Shown piece after piece: positions 1 through 6,411 of a stretch of 8,375 nt of DNA. The notes below the pieces were generated by a model that had not been told where the DNA came from, ran no database searches, and worked only from the letters and a program-made list of their open reading frames with translations. The stretch is taken from the NCBI GenBank assembly GCA_030633185.1, contig DAOVTG010000102.1, positions 1 to 8,375 on the forward strand, written 5' to 3'. The DNA is from Deltaproteobacteria bacterium. GTDB lineage: Bacteria > Desulfobacterota > Anaeroferrophillalia > Anaeroferrophillales > Tharpellaceae. Each line of letters starts with the position of its first letter. Within the stretch, counting starts at the first letter, position 1. The position numbers were made by a program, and so were the translations under genes.

Positions 1-618
1 CTTAAAGAGCAGATTCTATCGCTCAAAACAAGACCCGATACCATCCTGAAAGAGGAGGTGGTTGCTGCGAAGTACGGTGTCAGCCGGACACCGGCGCACG
101 AGGCCTTGCAGCAGCTTAAACAGGAGGGCTTTCTTGAACAGGTCAAGAAGGTCGGCTACGTTGTTAAGCCATTAAGTGTCAGCGACTTGAAAGAGATTAT
201 TCAGGTGCGCAGCGTCCTCGAGGGTTACGCCGCTTATCTGACAACCGTTAATCGGGATAAGAAAATCTTCAATCGCCTCGAAAAGATCAACTTGAAGGCG
301 CGTCAATATCTCAAGAATAATGACCTGACCGGTTTTTTTCAGAACGGCTCGGATTTTCATGGTGTCATCTATCAAGGGAGTAAAAACCAACGCCTTACCC
401 TTTTGATTGAGTCGCTCCGTGACAGTTTCATGAGATATCGACGAATCCTTTTGAAAATCCCCAAAATGCAGGAAGTACAGATCAGAGACCATGAAAATAT
501 GCTCGCCGCAATGGCCTCTGGAGATGAGGTTCAAGTTGAAAAACTGGTTCGCGACCACATCATTTATGGGGGTGATATCTTACTGCAATATATTGAGGAG
601 GAGAGGATTGAGAGATAA
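1..618 (+). CDS. GntR-family transcriptional regulator, FadR/FCD subfamily (5' end missing)
   Basis: The frame is open from base 1, and the first residues already lie in helix 1 of a winged-helix domain (ILSLKTRPDTILKEE, GntR-like), so the true start is upstream; the GTG at 58 would cut the HTH in half. The recognition region reads VAAKYGVSRTPAHEALQQL, followed by a wing (KKVGYVV). From about base 175 to the stop there is an all-helical FCD effector domain with its usual landmarks: an FH near base 355, a GSKN turn, then DHENML and, later, RDH near the C-terminus. FCD proteins bind small carboxylates, often through a metal held by these histidines, and release DNA when ligand binds. The effector and targets cannot be told from sequence. 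It converges on the operon downstream and gives no sign of regulating it. Oddities: His replaces the usual Arg of the VREAL motif, and Gly sits where the first metal-ligand Asp is normally found. Confidence 0.9.
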   Translation, partial: LKEQILSLKTRPDTILKEEVVAAKYGVSRTPAHEALQQLKQEGFLEQVKKVGYVVKPLSVSDLKEIIQVRSVLEGYAAYLTTVNRDKKIFNRLEKINLKARQYLKNNDLTGFFQNGSDFHGVIYQGSKNQRLTLLIESLRDSFMRYRRILLKIPKMQEVQIRDHENMLAAMASGDEVQVEKLVRDHIIYGGDILLQYIEEERIER

Positions 619-624
619 TTACGC

Positions 625-670
625 AAAATCAAAGTAAAAGTCAGTCGCCAGGTTTTCACTGACGACTGAC
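625..670 (-). terminator. Rho-independent terminator of the exosortase operon
   Basis: A perfect 8-bp stem (640-647 GTCAGTCG with 663-670 CGACTGAC) encloses a 15-nt loop. Read on the minus strand it starts 8 nt after the TPR gene's TAA (679-681) and is followed by a T-rich run, TTTTACTTTGATTTT (639-625). That polarity fits termination of the minus-strand operon. On the plus strand the sequence after the stem has no T run, so it is a poor terminator for the GntR gene, although the stem would form there as well. Confidence 0.7.
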
Positions 671-678
671 GACCGTGA

Positions 679-2880
679 TTACTGTTGCAGCTCTTGCAAA
701 GCCGCCTCGGCATCTTTTGGAGCGACAAAATTTTTGCTCGCCAAGGCCTCTTGCAGATAGTTCAGCGCCTTCTCCCGGTGGCCGAGCTCTTTATTAATCA
801 TGCCGAGATGATAGAGCGCTTCCGGCACTTGTTTGATCTTCTCCTCAACCCCGGTTAGCAGTTCCAGGGCTTTTTCATACTCACCGGCCCGGTAGTAAAC
901 CCAAGCTGCGGTATCCATCAAAACCGGCTCCTCGCGATATTTATCACTAAGATAAGGTTTAAGAAGTTCTTTAGCCTTGGCAATATTCTCGGCCGAAACC
1001 TGATGCTCAGCATAGTAGTAAGCCAGATTATTAGCAGCCACCAGTGATTGCGGGTTTTTGGCTAAAACCTCACCATAGATTCCGGCAGCCGCAGCAAAAT
1101 TACCGGTCTGCTCATAGAGATTGGCGAGCAGCAAAGCATAAATCTGATTTTCAGGATCTTTCTCTCTAAGCTCCCGGCCGTGGGCCAAAGCTTCCTGAGG
1201 TGACCCTCTGAGCAATTCGAGACGAACCAACGTAAAGAGCGCGGCCCGGTTATCGGCATCTTGAGAAAGTACCTTCATCAGTTTTTCCCGGGCGGGTGGA
1301 AAGTCACGCATCGAAATCTGAATCTGGGCTAAAAGTACATTAAGCCTCGGGTTGTCGGGTTCTTTACTAAGATAGCGGCGGCAAAGTTCAAGGGCATCGG
1401 CCGACCGCCCGCGACGAACCATCAGGCTGGCCGTCATCTCCAACAATTCAGGATGCTCCGGGTTTTGCTGCAGGGCTTTTTCAGCGGTCTCTAAAGCCTT
1501 GGCAAATTTCCCCTTCTGCTGATAGAGACGAGTCAGCAAGATGGCCATCGGGGCTATTTTGGCATCAAGATCGAAGGCTTTCTGCAAAAGATCAACCGCG
1601 ATTTTTCTCTCATCATTGCCGACATGAGCCTTGGCCAGACTGAACATAACCGGTACACTCTGCGGCACATCTTTCAAAACCGCCCGATACTCGGCGATCG
1701 CACCATCAAAATCACGGCGCTGCGACAGGAGATCGCCTTTCAGAATCCGGGCTTGAAGATCACTGTTATTTTCGGCTAAAACTTCATCGACCAGCACCAG
1801 GGCCTTATCATACTCTTTCTGCTGCACGGCAATCTGGGCCAGCAACAGCTTGGCCCGGAGAAATTGAGGCCCGGTTTTCATTTTCTCAGTATAGGCATTT
1901 AAAAGAGAGCGCGCCTTTTCAACCTCCTGGCTGCCAATCAGATATTTCGCCATCATCTCGGTCAAAACCAGAGATTCGGGCAGATCCGCAAGCCCCTGCC
2001 GAAGCACGACAAGCGAGTTCTCCTCTTCCTGATTATCAGCAAAGAAACGAATCAAAAGAACCCGAAAACGTTCCTCTTCCGGACGCTCTTGAACCAGCGT
2101 CTGAAGAAGCTCTGCGGCCGCATCACTGCGGTCATTACGACGATAGAATTTAACCAGCAAGAGTCGGGCTTCGGCTCGGTTTTCCTCCTCCTGCTTAGAG
2201 ATCAACAGGTTAAGCTGAGCTTCGGCTTCATCAAGTTTCTGCTGCCGTTCAAGAACTGCCGCTAAAAGCAGATAACCGGCCCGATGTTCGCTATCGTGCG
2301 CGAGCAGCTGTTCGAGATAGGCTTGAGCCCCGGCCGGATCCTCTTTTTTGAGACGCAGGTTGGCGAGCAGAATATAGAGATCGGGTTCCTGACTGCCGTC
2401 GGCGAGCAGTTTCTCCAACACTCCGACGGCCTCTTTTTCCTTACCCAGAGCTGCCAGACAGGCCCCACGCAGTAATTGGGCCTCCTGATCAGTAACATCA
2501 GCCGCCAACACTTTATCGGCTTCGGCCAGAGCTTTTTCACTCTCTCCGCCCATCATCAACAGGCGACCAACCATAACCTGGGCCGAGCTCAGACCGGCAT
2601 CCAGTTCCAGGGCTTTATTAAAGGCTCCGTACGCCTTTTTGAATTTGCTCTGACGAAACGAACACATCCCAAAAAGATAGTAGCCTTGAGCAAATTTGGG
2701 ATCGACCTGAAGCGCATTTTTCAGTTCCAAAGTCGCTTTAGCATAATCACCCTGTTCATAGAGAGCGACTCCCCTATTGTAGAATTTGTCCCGTTTTGCT
2801 TCCGGCCCCCCACTGCTACAGGCAAAAAGTGAGAAAATCAACCCCATCACTATAGACATTTTCACCAAACGCAACATCAT
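679..2880 (-). CDS. prsT: TPR-repeat lipoprotein, PrsT-like, of an exosortase/PEP-CTERM locus
   Basis: The 733-residue product begins with a lipoprotein signal: basic MLRLVK, a hydrophobic stretch, and lipobox LFAC with Cys21 as the lipidation site. Residues +2/+3 are Ser, which by the E. coli +2 rule favours outer-membrane sorting. From about residue 30 to the end it is almost entirely 34-residue TPR-like units (recurrent A..LE.AL..DP and Y..G/A pattern, roughly 19-20 repeats), giving a long superhelical periplasmic scaffold. PrsT-type TPR lipoproteins are a recurrent partner of exosortase exopolysaccharide loci, where a role in glycan assembly or export is presumed but not shown biochemically. 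It is the last gene of the operon, 29 nt after the transferase. AGGAGGG (2884-2890) is only 3 nt from the first ATG (2880) but 6 nt from the second (2877), so the second may be the real start. It is shorter than the roughly 900 residues I recall for the family. The prsT assignment rests on architecture and context. Confidence 0.85.
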   Translation of the reverse strand: MMLRLVKMSIVMGLIFSLFACSSGGPEAKRDKFYNRGVALYEQGDYAKATLELKNALQVDPKFAQGYYLFGMCSFRQSKFKKAYGAFNKALELDAGLSSAQVMVGRLLMMGGESEKALAEADKVLAADVTDQEAQLLRGACLAALGKEKEAVGVLEKLLADGSQEPDLYILLANLRLKKEDPAGAQAYLEQLLAHDSEHRAGYLLLAAVLERQQKLDEAEAQLNLLISKQEEENRAEARLLLVKFYRRNDRSDAAAELLQTLVQERPEEERFRVLLIRFFADNQEEENSLVVLRQGLADLPESLVLTEMMAKYLIGSQEVEKARSLLNAYTEKMKTGPQFLRAKLLLAQIAVQQKEYDKALVLVDEVLAENNSDLQARILKGDLLSQRRDFDGAIAEYRAVLKDVPQSVPVMFSLAKAHVGNDERKIAVDLLQKAFDLDAKIAPMAILLTRLYQQKGKFAKALETAEKALQQNPEHPELLEMTASLMVRRGRSADALELCRRYLSKEPDNPRLNVLLAQIQISMRDFPPAREKLMKVLSQDADNRAALFTLVRLELLRGSPQEALAHGRELREKDPENQIYALLLANLYEQTGNFAAAAGIYGEVLAKNPQSLVAANNLAYYYAEHQVSAENIAKAKELLKPYLSDKYREEPVLMDTAAWVYYRAGEYEKALELLTGVEEKIKQVPEALYHLGMINKELGHREKALNYLQEALASKNFVAPKDAEAALQELQQ

Positions 2881-2883
2881 AAT

Positions 2884-2890
2884 CCCTCCT
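2884..2890 (-). promoter_or_regulatory. Shine-Dalgarno of the TPR lipoprotein gene
   Basis: The minus strand reads AGGAGGG, then ATT, then ATGATG. The consensus-like site lies 3 nt before the first ATG and 6 nt before the second, so spacing favours the second ATG (2877-2875). The product differs by one Met only. Confidence 0.65.
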
Positions 2891-2909
2891 CTAAATTGTA
2901 AAATTTAAA

Positions 2910-4580
2910 CTATCTCAAGCTCGGAAACCAGAGCTCAAATCTTTTCACTCCGACAATAAGCAGAACCAGGCCGATCATCAGCTCAAGCCAGCGATTGGGA
3001 CTCCGGGACTCCTCAAGCACCACTTCAAAGGCAAAAAAGAGGGCCAGAGTCTTGGCCACAACCAACCCCAACGGAACCCCAGTCAAGCCCCGCGGAATAA
3101 TCGCCGGGACTAAAATGGCGACAATCAAAATCAGAAAATCGAGCGGCGTACTACGATAGCCGGCCCGCCTCGTAAAACGCAAAACCAGTAACGAGAAAAC
3201 CACCAGCAACACAAAGGCTAAATTGCAAACGGTCTCCATCCATCCCCACAGCCAGAGATCACAGGCACCATAATGCGCCTGTTCACCGAGATAGATCAGG
3301 GTCGGCACAACCAGGTAGAATATCCAGCGCAAAACCAGCCCCGACCTTTCAGGCTTGAAACAGCGCACCACGAGCAGAAGCGTCAAAGCCCCCCAAGCCG
3401 AAAAACAGAACCAGACCGGTATTGGATTAACCGGCACCACTATAACCAACAAAACAAACCCTAAGTTTACTTGCAGGCTGCAAAAAAGAAACTTGATCAA
3501 TAAAGTTAGCCGATAGAGCTCGCTCAAGCGCCGTTGAAGTTCATGAACATCTATTTTTTCACTCTTTCTCAAGCGCCATTTATAACGACCGGCGACAAAG
3601 AAAACAAGCAGGATCACAAGCGACAAAGACCCATAAACCAACAATATGACCCAATCGTTGAAATAGCGCAACCAGAAAGCCGCACCAACCATAATCGATT
3701 GCAGGGCGTAGACCATTAACACCGCTTCGGAATGAAAAAAACCAAACCTCATCAAGCGATGATGAAAATGGTTTTTATCGGCCACAAAGGGAGATCGACC
3801 ATAATAGAGCCGCTCCAGCATCACCGTCAAAGTGTCAAGAATCGGGAAGCCAAGCAACAAAAGCGGCAAAAAAGGACTTAAAACCAGATCCCCCTGAGTT
3901 AACCAGAGAGCCAGAGAACCCGCCAGAAAGCCAAGCATCTGGCTCCCGGCATCACCCATGAAGATAGTCGCCGGAAAGGTATTATAGCGCAAAAAACCAA
4001 ACAGGGCACCGACCACAGCGGCCGCCACGATAACCACAAAATAGTTGCCATCCTGGAGCCCCAAACAGCCGATAACCACAAAAATCAGAACGCTGATACC
4101 GCCGGCCAAGCCGTCGAGGCCATCCGCCAGATTGATCGCATTGGTAATCCCGACCAGAACAAAGACGGTCAAAGGGATCGACAACCAGTCGGCCAAAAGC
4201 ACACCCTCCGGCAGCAGGACACCACAATTTTTTATCTTGATACCGCCCAGAACAACTACGATAAGGGCCGCCAGAATCTGGGCGGCGAATTTCACCAGGG
4301 AACGAAATTCCATGATATCATCGAGAAAACCAGCCCCGACAATTATCAACAAGGCGATCATGAGAAAAGGAAAAATAGAATTTTTAGGAGCCCACAAGAG
4401 CAGAGGCACAGTGATCCCCACAGCCATCGCAAGACCGCCGGTCTTGGGCATGGCCGTAGTGTGCACCTTACGTTCCTGGGGCAGATCGACGACATGTAAG
4501 GCATAGGCCAGACGCCGAAAGATGGGAACCAGGGCGATGGTCAGGAAAAGGGCTATCATAAATGATGAAAAGATAATCAT
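2910..4580 (-). CDS. Polyprenyl-phosphate sugar-1-phosphate transferase (WecA/MraY superfamily) with extra C-terminal membrane domain
   Basis: Residues 1-330 are a polytopic membrane enzyme of the MraY/WecA/TagO family, which moves a sugar-1-phosphate from a UDP-sugar to undecaprenyl phosphate on the cytoplasmic face and so starts lipid-linked glycan synthesis. Visible motifs are RKVH....P..GG (37-49), the Asp pair D87-D88 (Mg/lipid site), NAINLADGLDGLAGG (147-161), FMGDAGS (207-213) and the cytoplasmic His motif NHFHHRLMRFG (270-280). The sugar cannot be read from sequence; HexNAc-1-P is the usual substrate. Residues about 331-365 form a charged cytoplasmic linker, and about 366-556 add several hydrophobic segments absent from the ordinary enzyme of about 350 residues. 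The ATG lies 11 nt after the exosortase stop with no recognisable Shine-Dalgarno, so translation is probably coupled. It likely supplies the glycan primer for this locus; a role in O-antigen or another polymer is the alternative. Confidence 0.88.
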   Translation of the reverse strand: MIIFSSFMIALFLTIALVPIFRRLAYALHVVDLPQERKVHTTAMPKTGGLAMAVGITVPLLLWAPKNSIFPFLMIALLIIVGAGFLDDIMEFRSLVKFAAQILAALIVVVLGGIKIKNCGVLLPEGVLLADWLSIPLTVFVLVGITNAINLADGLDGLAGGISVLIFVVIGCLGLQDGNYFVVIVAAAVVGALFGFLRYNTFPATIFMGDAGSQMLGFLAGSLALWLTQGDLVLSPFLPLLLLGFPILDTLTVMLERLYYGRSPFVADKNHFHHRLMRFGFFHSEAVLMVYALQSIMVGAAFWLRYFNDWVILLVYGSLSLVILLVFFVAGRYKWRLRKSEKIDVHELQRRLSELYRLTLLIKFLFCSLQVNLGFVLLVIVVPVNPIPVWFCFSAWGALTLLLVVRCFKPERSGLVLRWIFYLVVPTLIYLGEQAHYGACDLWLWGWMETVCNLAFVLLVVFSLLVLRFTRRAGYRSTPLDFLILIVAILVPAIIPRGLTGVPLGLVVAKTLALFFAFEVVLEESRSPNRWLELMIGLVLLIVGVKRFELWFPSLR

Positions 4581-4591
4581 GACAGCATCGA

Positions 4592-6106
4592 TCAGCGCTC
4601 TGCCCCGGGCAGATATTGATCCAGAAAAGGTAGAGCCTGACTCATAAAGGATTGCAGTCGGCGATCGGCATCATCAACCTTTTCAAATTCTCCGACCTGG
4701 GTGATCAGGCGCACCAGGGCACCATCGGTACGCTGTTTGGTCAAGGCATCCCAGAAGACAAATATCTTCAACTGGTAGGCATTGGTCAGATTGCGCCCGC
4801 GCTGTGGGAACCAATAGTAGGAAAGTTGTTGAGAACCACTTTTCAACATAAAGACCCGATTGACAGTAAACCCACCATAGTCGGAAATTTCCAGAACCTT
4901 CTCCCCGACCTCCTTAAAAACCCAACCGCTGCCGGTCATACAAGAGGCCGGTGAATGAATTGATTCCCCTTTACGTTGACTCTCATAGTAGGCGGTATAG
5001 AAATTGATCTGTTGACCGGCATCATCCTGATAATCAATGATAAAATAGTCACTTAAATCCAGAGCCTTGATAAATTTCTCTTCCATCCCTTGACGCTCTC
5101 CTTGCCAGGAACCGATGGTCAAGGGAAATTGATTAAGCGGCTGAGTAACCGGGATCTTCTCCCGAAACTCAACTCCTTGAGCGAGCGCCCAGGATAACAG
5201 CAATAACCCTGCGGCCATTACCAGAACCAACCTTTGGTGGAGAGAGGAGGACACCGGAGCAAACATTCTCTTGGCAGAATCCTCATGGAAAGTCCGAGGC
5301 AAATGACCCGGCATTTTCTCAAGCAGCCACATCTCCAACAAAAGAATAGCAAGGGTCACCATGAAGATTAACCAACCGGAAAAATCGTGAAAAAAACCTT
5401 CCGCCACTTTGGGGCCAAAAGGTTCATATAAGAGCCCGGTAATGGCAATCCTGACACTGTTGGTTAGAACAATCAACGGCAACGTCGAAAGAACCAACAA
5501 TAAACGCTTCCAGAACGGAGCTCGAAAAAACCAGGCCAGCAACAGACCAAGAATGATTATCGGAAAGAGGTAACGCAAGCCGCTGCAGGCATCAACCACT
5601 TGAAGTTGGGTAAAGCCCAGATCAATAACATTACCTTCACGATAGGCCGACATCCCGGCCATCTGCATCATCTCAACTCCGATCTGGGAAGAGAGCAGTT
5701 TGAGTTTCAAAGAGAGCCGGTTATGAAGAAAACTGGGTAGCGGAAACATAGCGGGAATCATCATCAAGGGAAAGAGAATCTCCTTGAATCGGTACCACCC
5801 CGCATGGATCCAGAAAAGGGCCATGACCACCAACCAGGCGGAAAGATAGAGGGTCAGATACTCCCCCCCCAATTCTCCAAACCAGAAGAGGGCCAGGGCG
5901 GGCAGGAAAAGCAGAAAACCGAAACCTGAGACCTGAACCGGCAGACGTTTAACGGCATCTCGTTTTTCCCAGATCATGTAAAGGATAACAAACGGTACCA
6001 AATAGCAGTAATTGTAATCTTCACTCCCCCAACCCCGCACCATATGAGCTAGAGCGTCGTAATAGAGCAGTCCAATCAGACCTGCGTAAACAACCACTGT
6101 CAACAT
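4592..6106 (-). CDS. Exosortase fused to a C-terminal EpsI domain (XrtD-like)
   Basis: Numbered from the ATG at 6106 (504 residues). Residues 1-265 are a multi-pass inner-membrane exosortase, a transpeptidase-like enzyme that cuts exported proteins at a C-terminal PEP-CTERM-type signal. The expected triad is present: Cys174 in VDACSGLRYL, Arg219 in NSVRIA, His240 in FFHDFSGW. Also seen are the N-terminal region with LVPFVILYMIW and the REGNVIDL stretch before the Cys. After a further membrane segment (about 293-312) comes an EpsI/DUF3485 domain, with FPLTIGSWQGE (327-337) and SPASCMTGSGW, whose conserved Cys is residue 389; EpsI is linked to exopolysaccharide production but its activity is unclear. 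Fused exosortase-EpsI proteins are, as I recall, typical of the XrtD (VPLPA-CTERM) class; the subtype is inferred. It is the first gene of the operon. An ATG at 6121 adds five residues, but GGGGGAG lies between it and 6106, at good spacing for 6106, so I chose the latter. Confidence 0.9.
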   Translation of the reverse strand: MLTVVVYAGLIGLLYYDALAHMVRGWGSEDYNYCYLVPFVILYMIWEKRDAVKRLPVQVSGFGFLLFLPALALFWFGELGGEYLTLYLSAWLVVMALFWIHAGWYRFKEILFPLMMIPAMFPLPSFLHNRLSLKLKLLSSQIGVEMMQMAGMSAYREGNVIDLGFTQLQVVDACSGLRYLFPIIILGLLLAWFFRAPFWKRLLLVLSTLPLIVLTNSVRIAITGLLYEPFGPKVAEGFFHDFSGWLIFMVTLAILLLEMWLLEKMPGHLPRTFHEDSAKRMFAPVSSSLHQRLVLVMAAGLLLLSWALAQGVEFREKIPVTQPLNQFPLTIGSWQGERQGMEEKFIKALDLSDYFIIDYQDDAGQQINFYTAYYESQRKGESIHSPASCMTGSGWVFKEVGEKVLEISDYGGFTVNRVFMLKSGSQQLSYYWFPQRGRNLTNAYQLKIFVFWDALTKQRTDGALVRLITQVGEFEKVDDADRRLQSFMSQALPFLDQYLPGAER

Positions 6107-6112
6107 CGTTAT

Positions 6113-6119
6113 CTCCCCC
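6113..6119 (-). promoter_or_regulatory. Shine-Dalgarno that decides the exosortase start
   Basis: The minus strand reads ATGGGGGAGATAACGATG. GGGGGAG lies inside the codons that would follow the upstream ATG (6121) and 6 nt before the ATG at 6106. Nothing like a Shine-Dalgarno precedes 6121, so this site points to 6106 as the start. Confidence 0.6.
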
Positions 6120-6147
6120 ATAACAAATATGCTTGGATATTCAGCCC

Positions 6148-6157
6148 GCTAATTAGC
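6148..6157. repeat. Perfect 10-bp palindrome, possible operator of the exosortase operon
   Basis: GCTAATTAGC is a perfect palindrome lying over the predicted transcription start of the minus-strand operon (start expected near 6153). A half copy, AATTAGC, recurs at 6212-6218, 61 bp away and upstream of that promoter. The position would suit a repressor site, but a 10-bp palindrome in AT-rich intergenic DNA can arise by chance and no regulator is assigned. Confidence 0.3.
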
Positions 6158-6159
6158 AC

Positions 6160-6189
6160 TGTATACGCATTATGCCCGCAAAAAGTCAA
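6160..6189 (-). promoter_or_regulatory. Candidate sigma-70 promoter of the exosortase operon
   Basis: On the minus strand, TTGACT (6189-6184, five of six consensus bases) is followed after 18 bp by TATACA (6165-6160, four of six). Initiation near 6153 would leave a leader of about 46 nt before the exosortase ATG at 6106. No sigma-54 -24/-12 element with correct spacing was found, which matters because some PEP-CTERM genes are RpoN-controlled. Confidence 0.45.
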
Positions 6190-6243
6190 CGACAAGAAAT
6201 TTTAAGTTTGCAATTAGCCCAATCCTATGCTAAAGCCCCCGGT

Positions 6244-6273
6244 TTGAATTTAGGGTCGTTTTTATTGTAAAAT
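6244..6273 (+). promoter_or_regulatory. Candidate sigma-70 promoter of rpsA
   Basis: TTGAAT (6244-6249, four of six) is separated by 18 bp from TAAAAT (6268-6273, five of six). Initiation near 6280 would give a leader of about 130 nt, which is long and, as described separately, can fold. The two divergent promoters are about 55 bp apart. Confidence 0.4.
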
Positions 6274-6329
6274 CAACCTTTGAGTTACGGAAATACCGCA
6301 TTCCCCGGCTTCCGACTCATTCCCGGCCA

Positions 6330-6397
6330 GGCACTGTTTTAGAGTATCCTTAGCTCTATCTGGGTGCCCCCAAGGCCAACAATCCTTAACAGGGGGT
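6330..6397 (+). promoter_or_regulatory. Structured rpsA leader with two competing hairpins
   Basis: Hairpin A: 6330-6334 GGCAC pairs with 6364-6368 GTGCC, enclosing an inner stem 6340-6344 TAGAG with 6354-6358 CTCTA and a small loop. Hairpin B: 6367-6371 CCCCC pairs with 6392-6396 GGGGG, continued inward by 6372-6375 AAGG with 6384-6387 CCTT after a 4-nt bulge. Both stems need C6367 and C6368, so complete A and complete B exclude each other. Hairpin B buries AGGGGG, the only Shine-Dalgarno-like run before the rpsA ATG. E. coli rpsA is known to be autoregulated through a folded leader that lacks a good Shine-Dalgarno; a similar scheme here is an inference. No T run follows hairpin B, so it is not a terminator. 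Confidence 0.45.
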
Positions 6398-6411
6398 TAA
6401 AAGTTAAACCA

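Noticed and set aside
619..678. Terminator for the GntR gene on the plus strand
   Set aside because: The stem is symmetric, but the plus-strand side after it (gaccgtgatt) has no T tract; the T-rich side faces the minus-strand operon.
4045..4506. A 153-codon plus-strand frame opposite the transferase gene
   Set aside because: It is rich in Pro, Arg, Thr and Ser as expected from the reverse of membrane-helix codons, and lies entirely over the catalytic motifs of a clear gene.
6331..6375. Possible sigma-54 promoters (GGCAC with tgttttag on plus; TTGGCC with GGGGGCAC on minus)
   Set aside because: The first lacks the GC of the -12 box. In the second the GG-to-GC distance is 10 rather than 12.
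6367..6411. Hairpin 6367-6396 as a transcription terminator or attenuator
   Set aside because: The following bases (ttaaaagttaaacc) have no T run, and the ATG of rpsA follows at once.
6122..6411. A small gene, tRNA or other RNA gene in the divergent control region
   Set aside because: No convincing start plus reading frame and no cloverleaf pattern; promoters, a palindrome and the rpsA leader account for what is seen.
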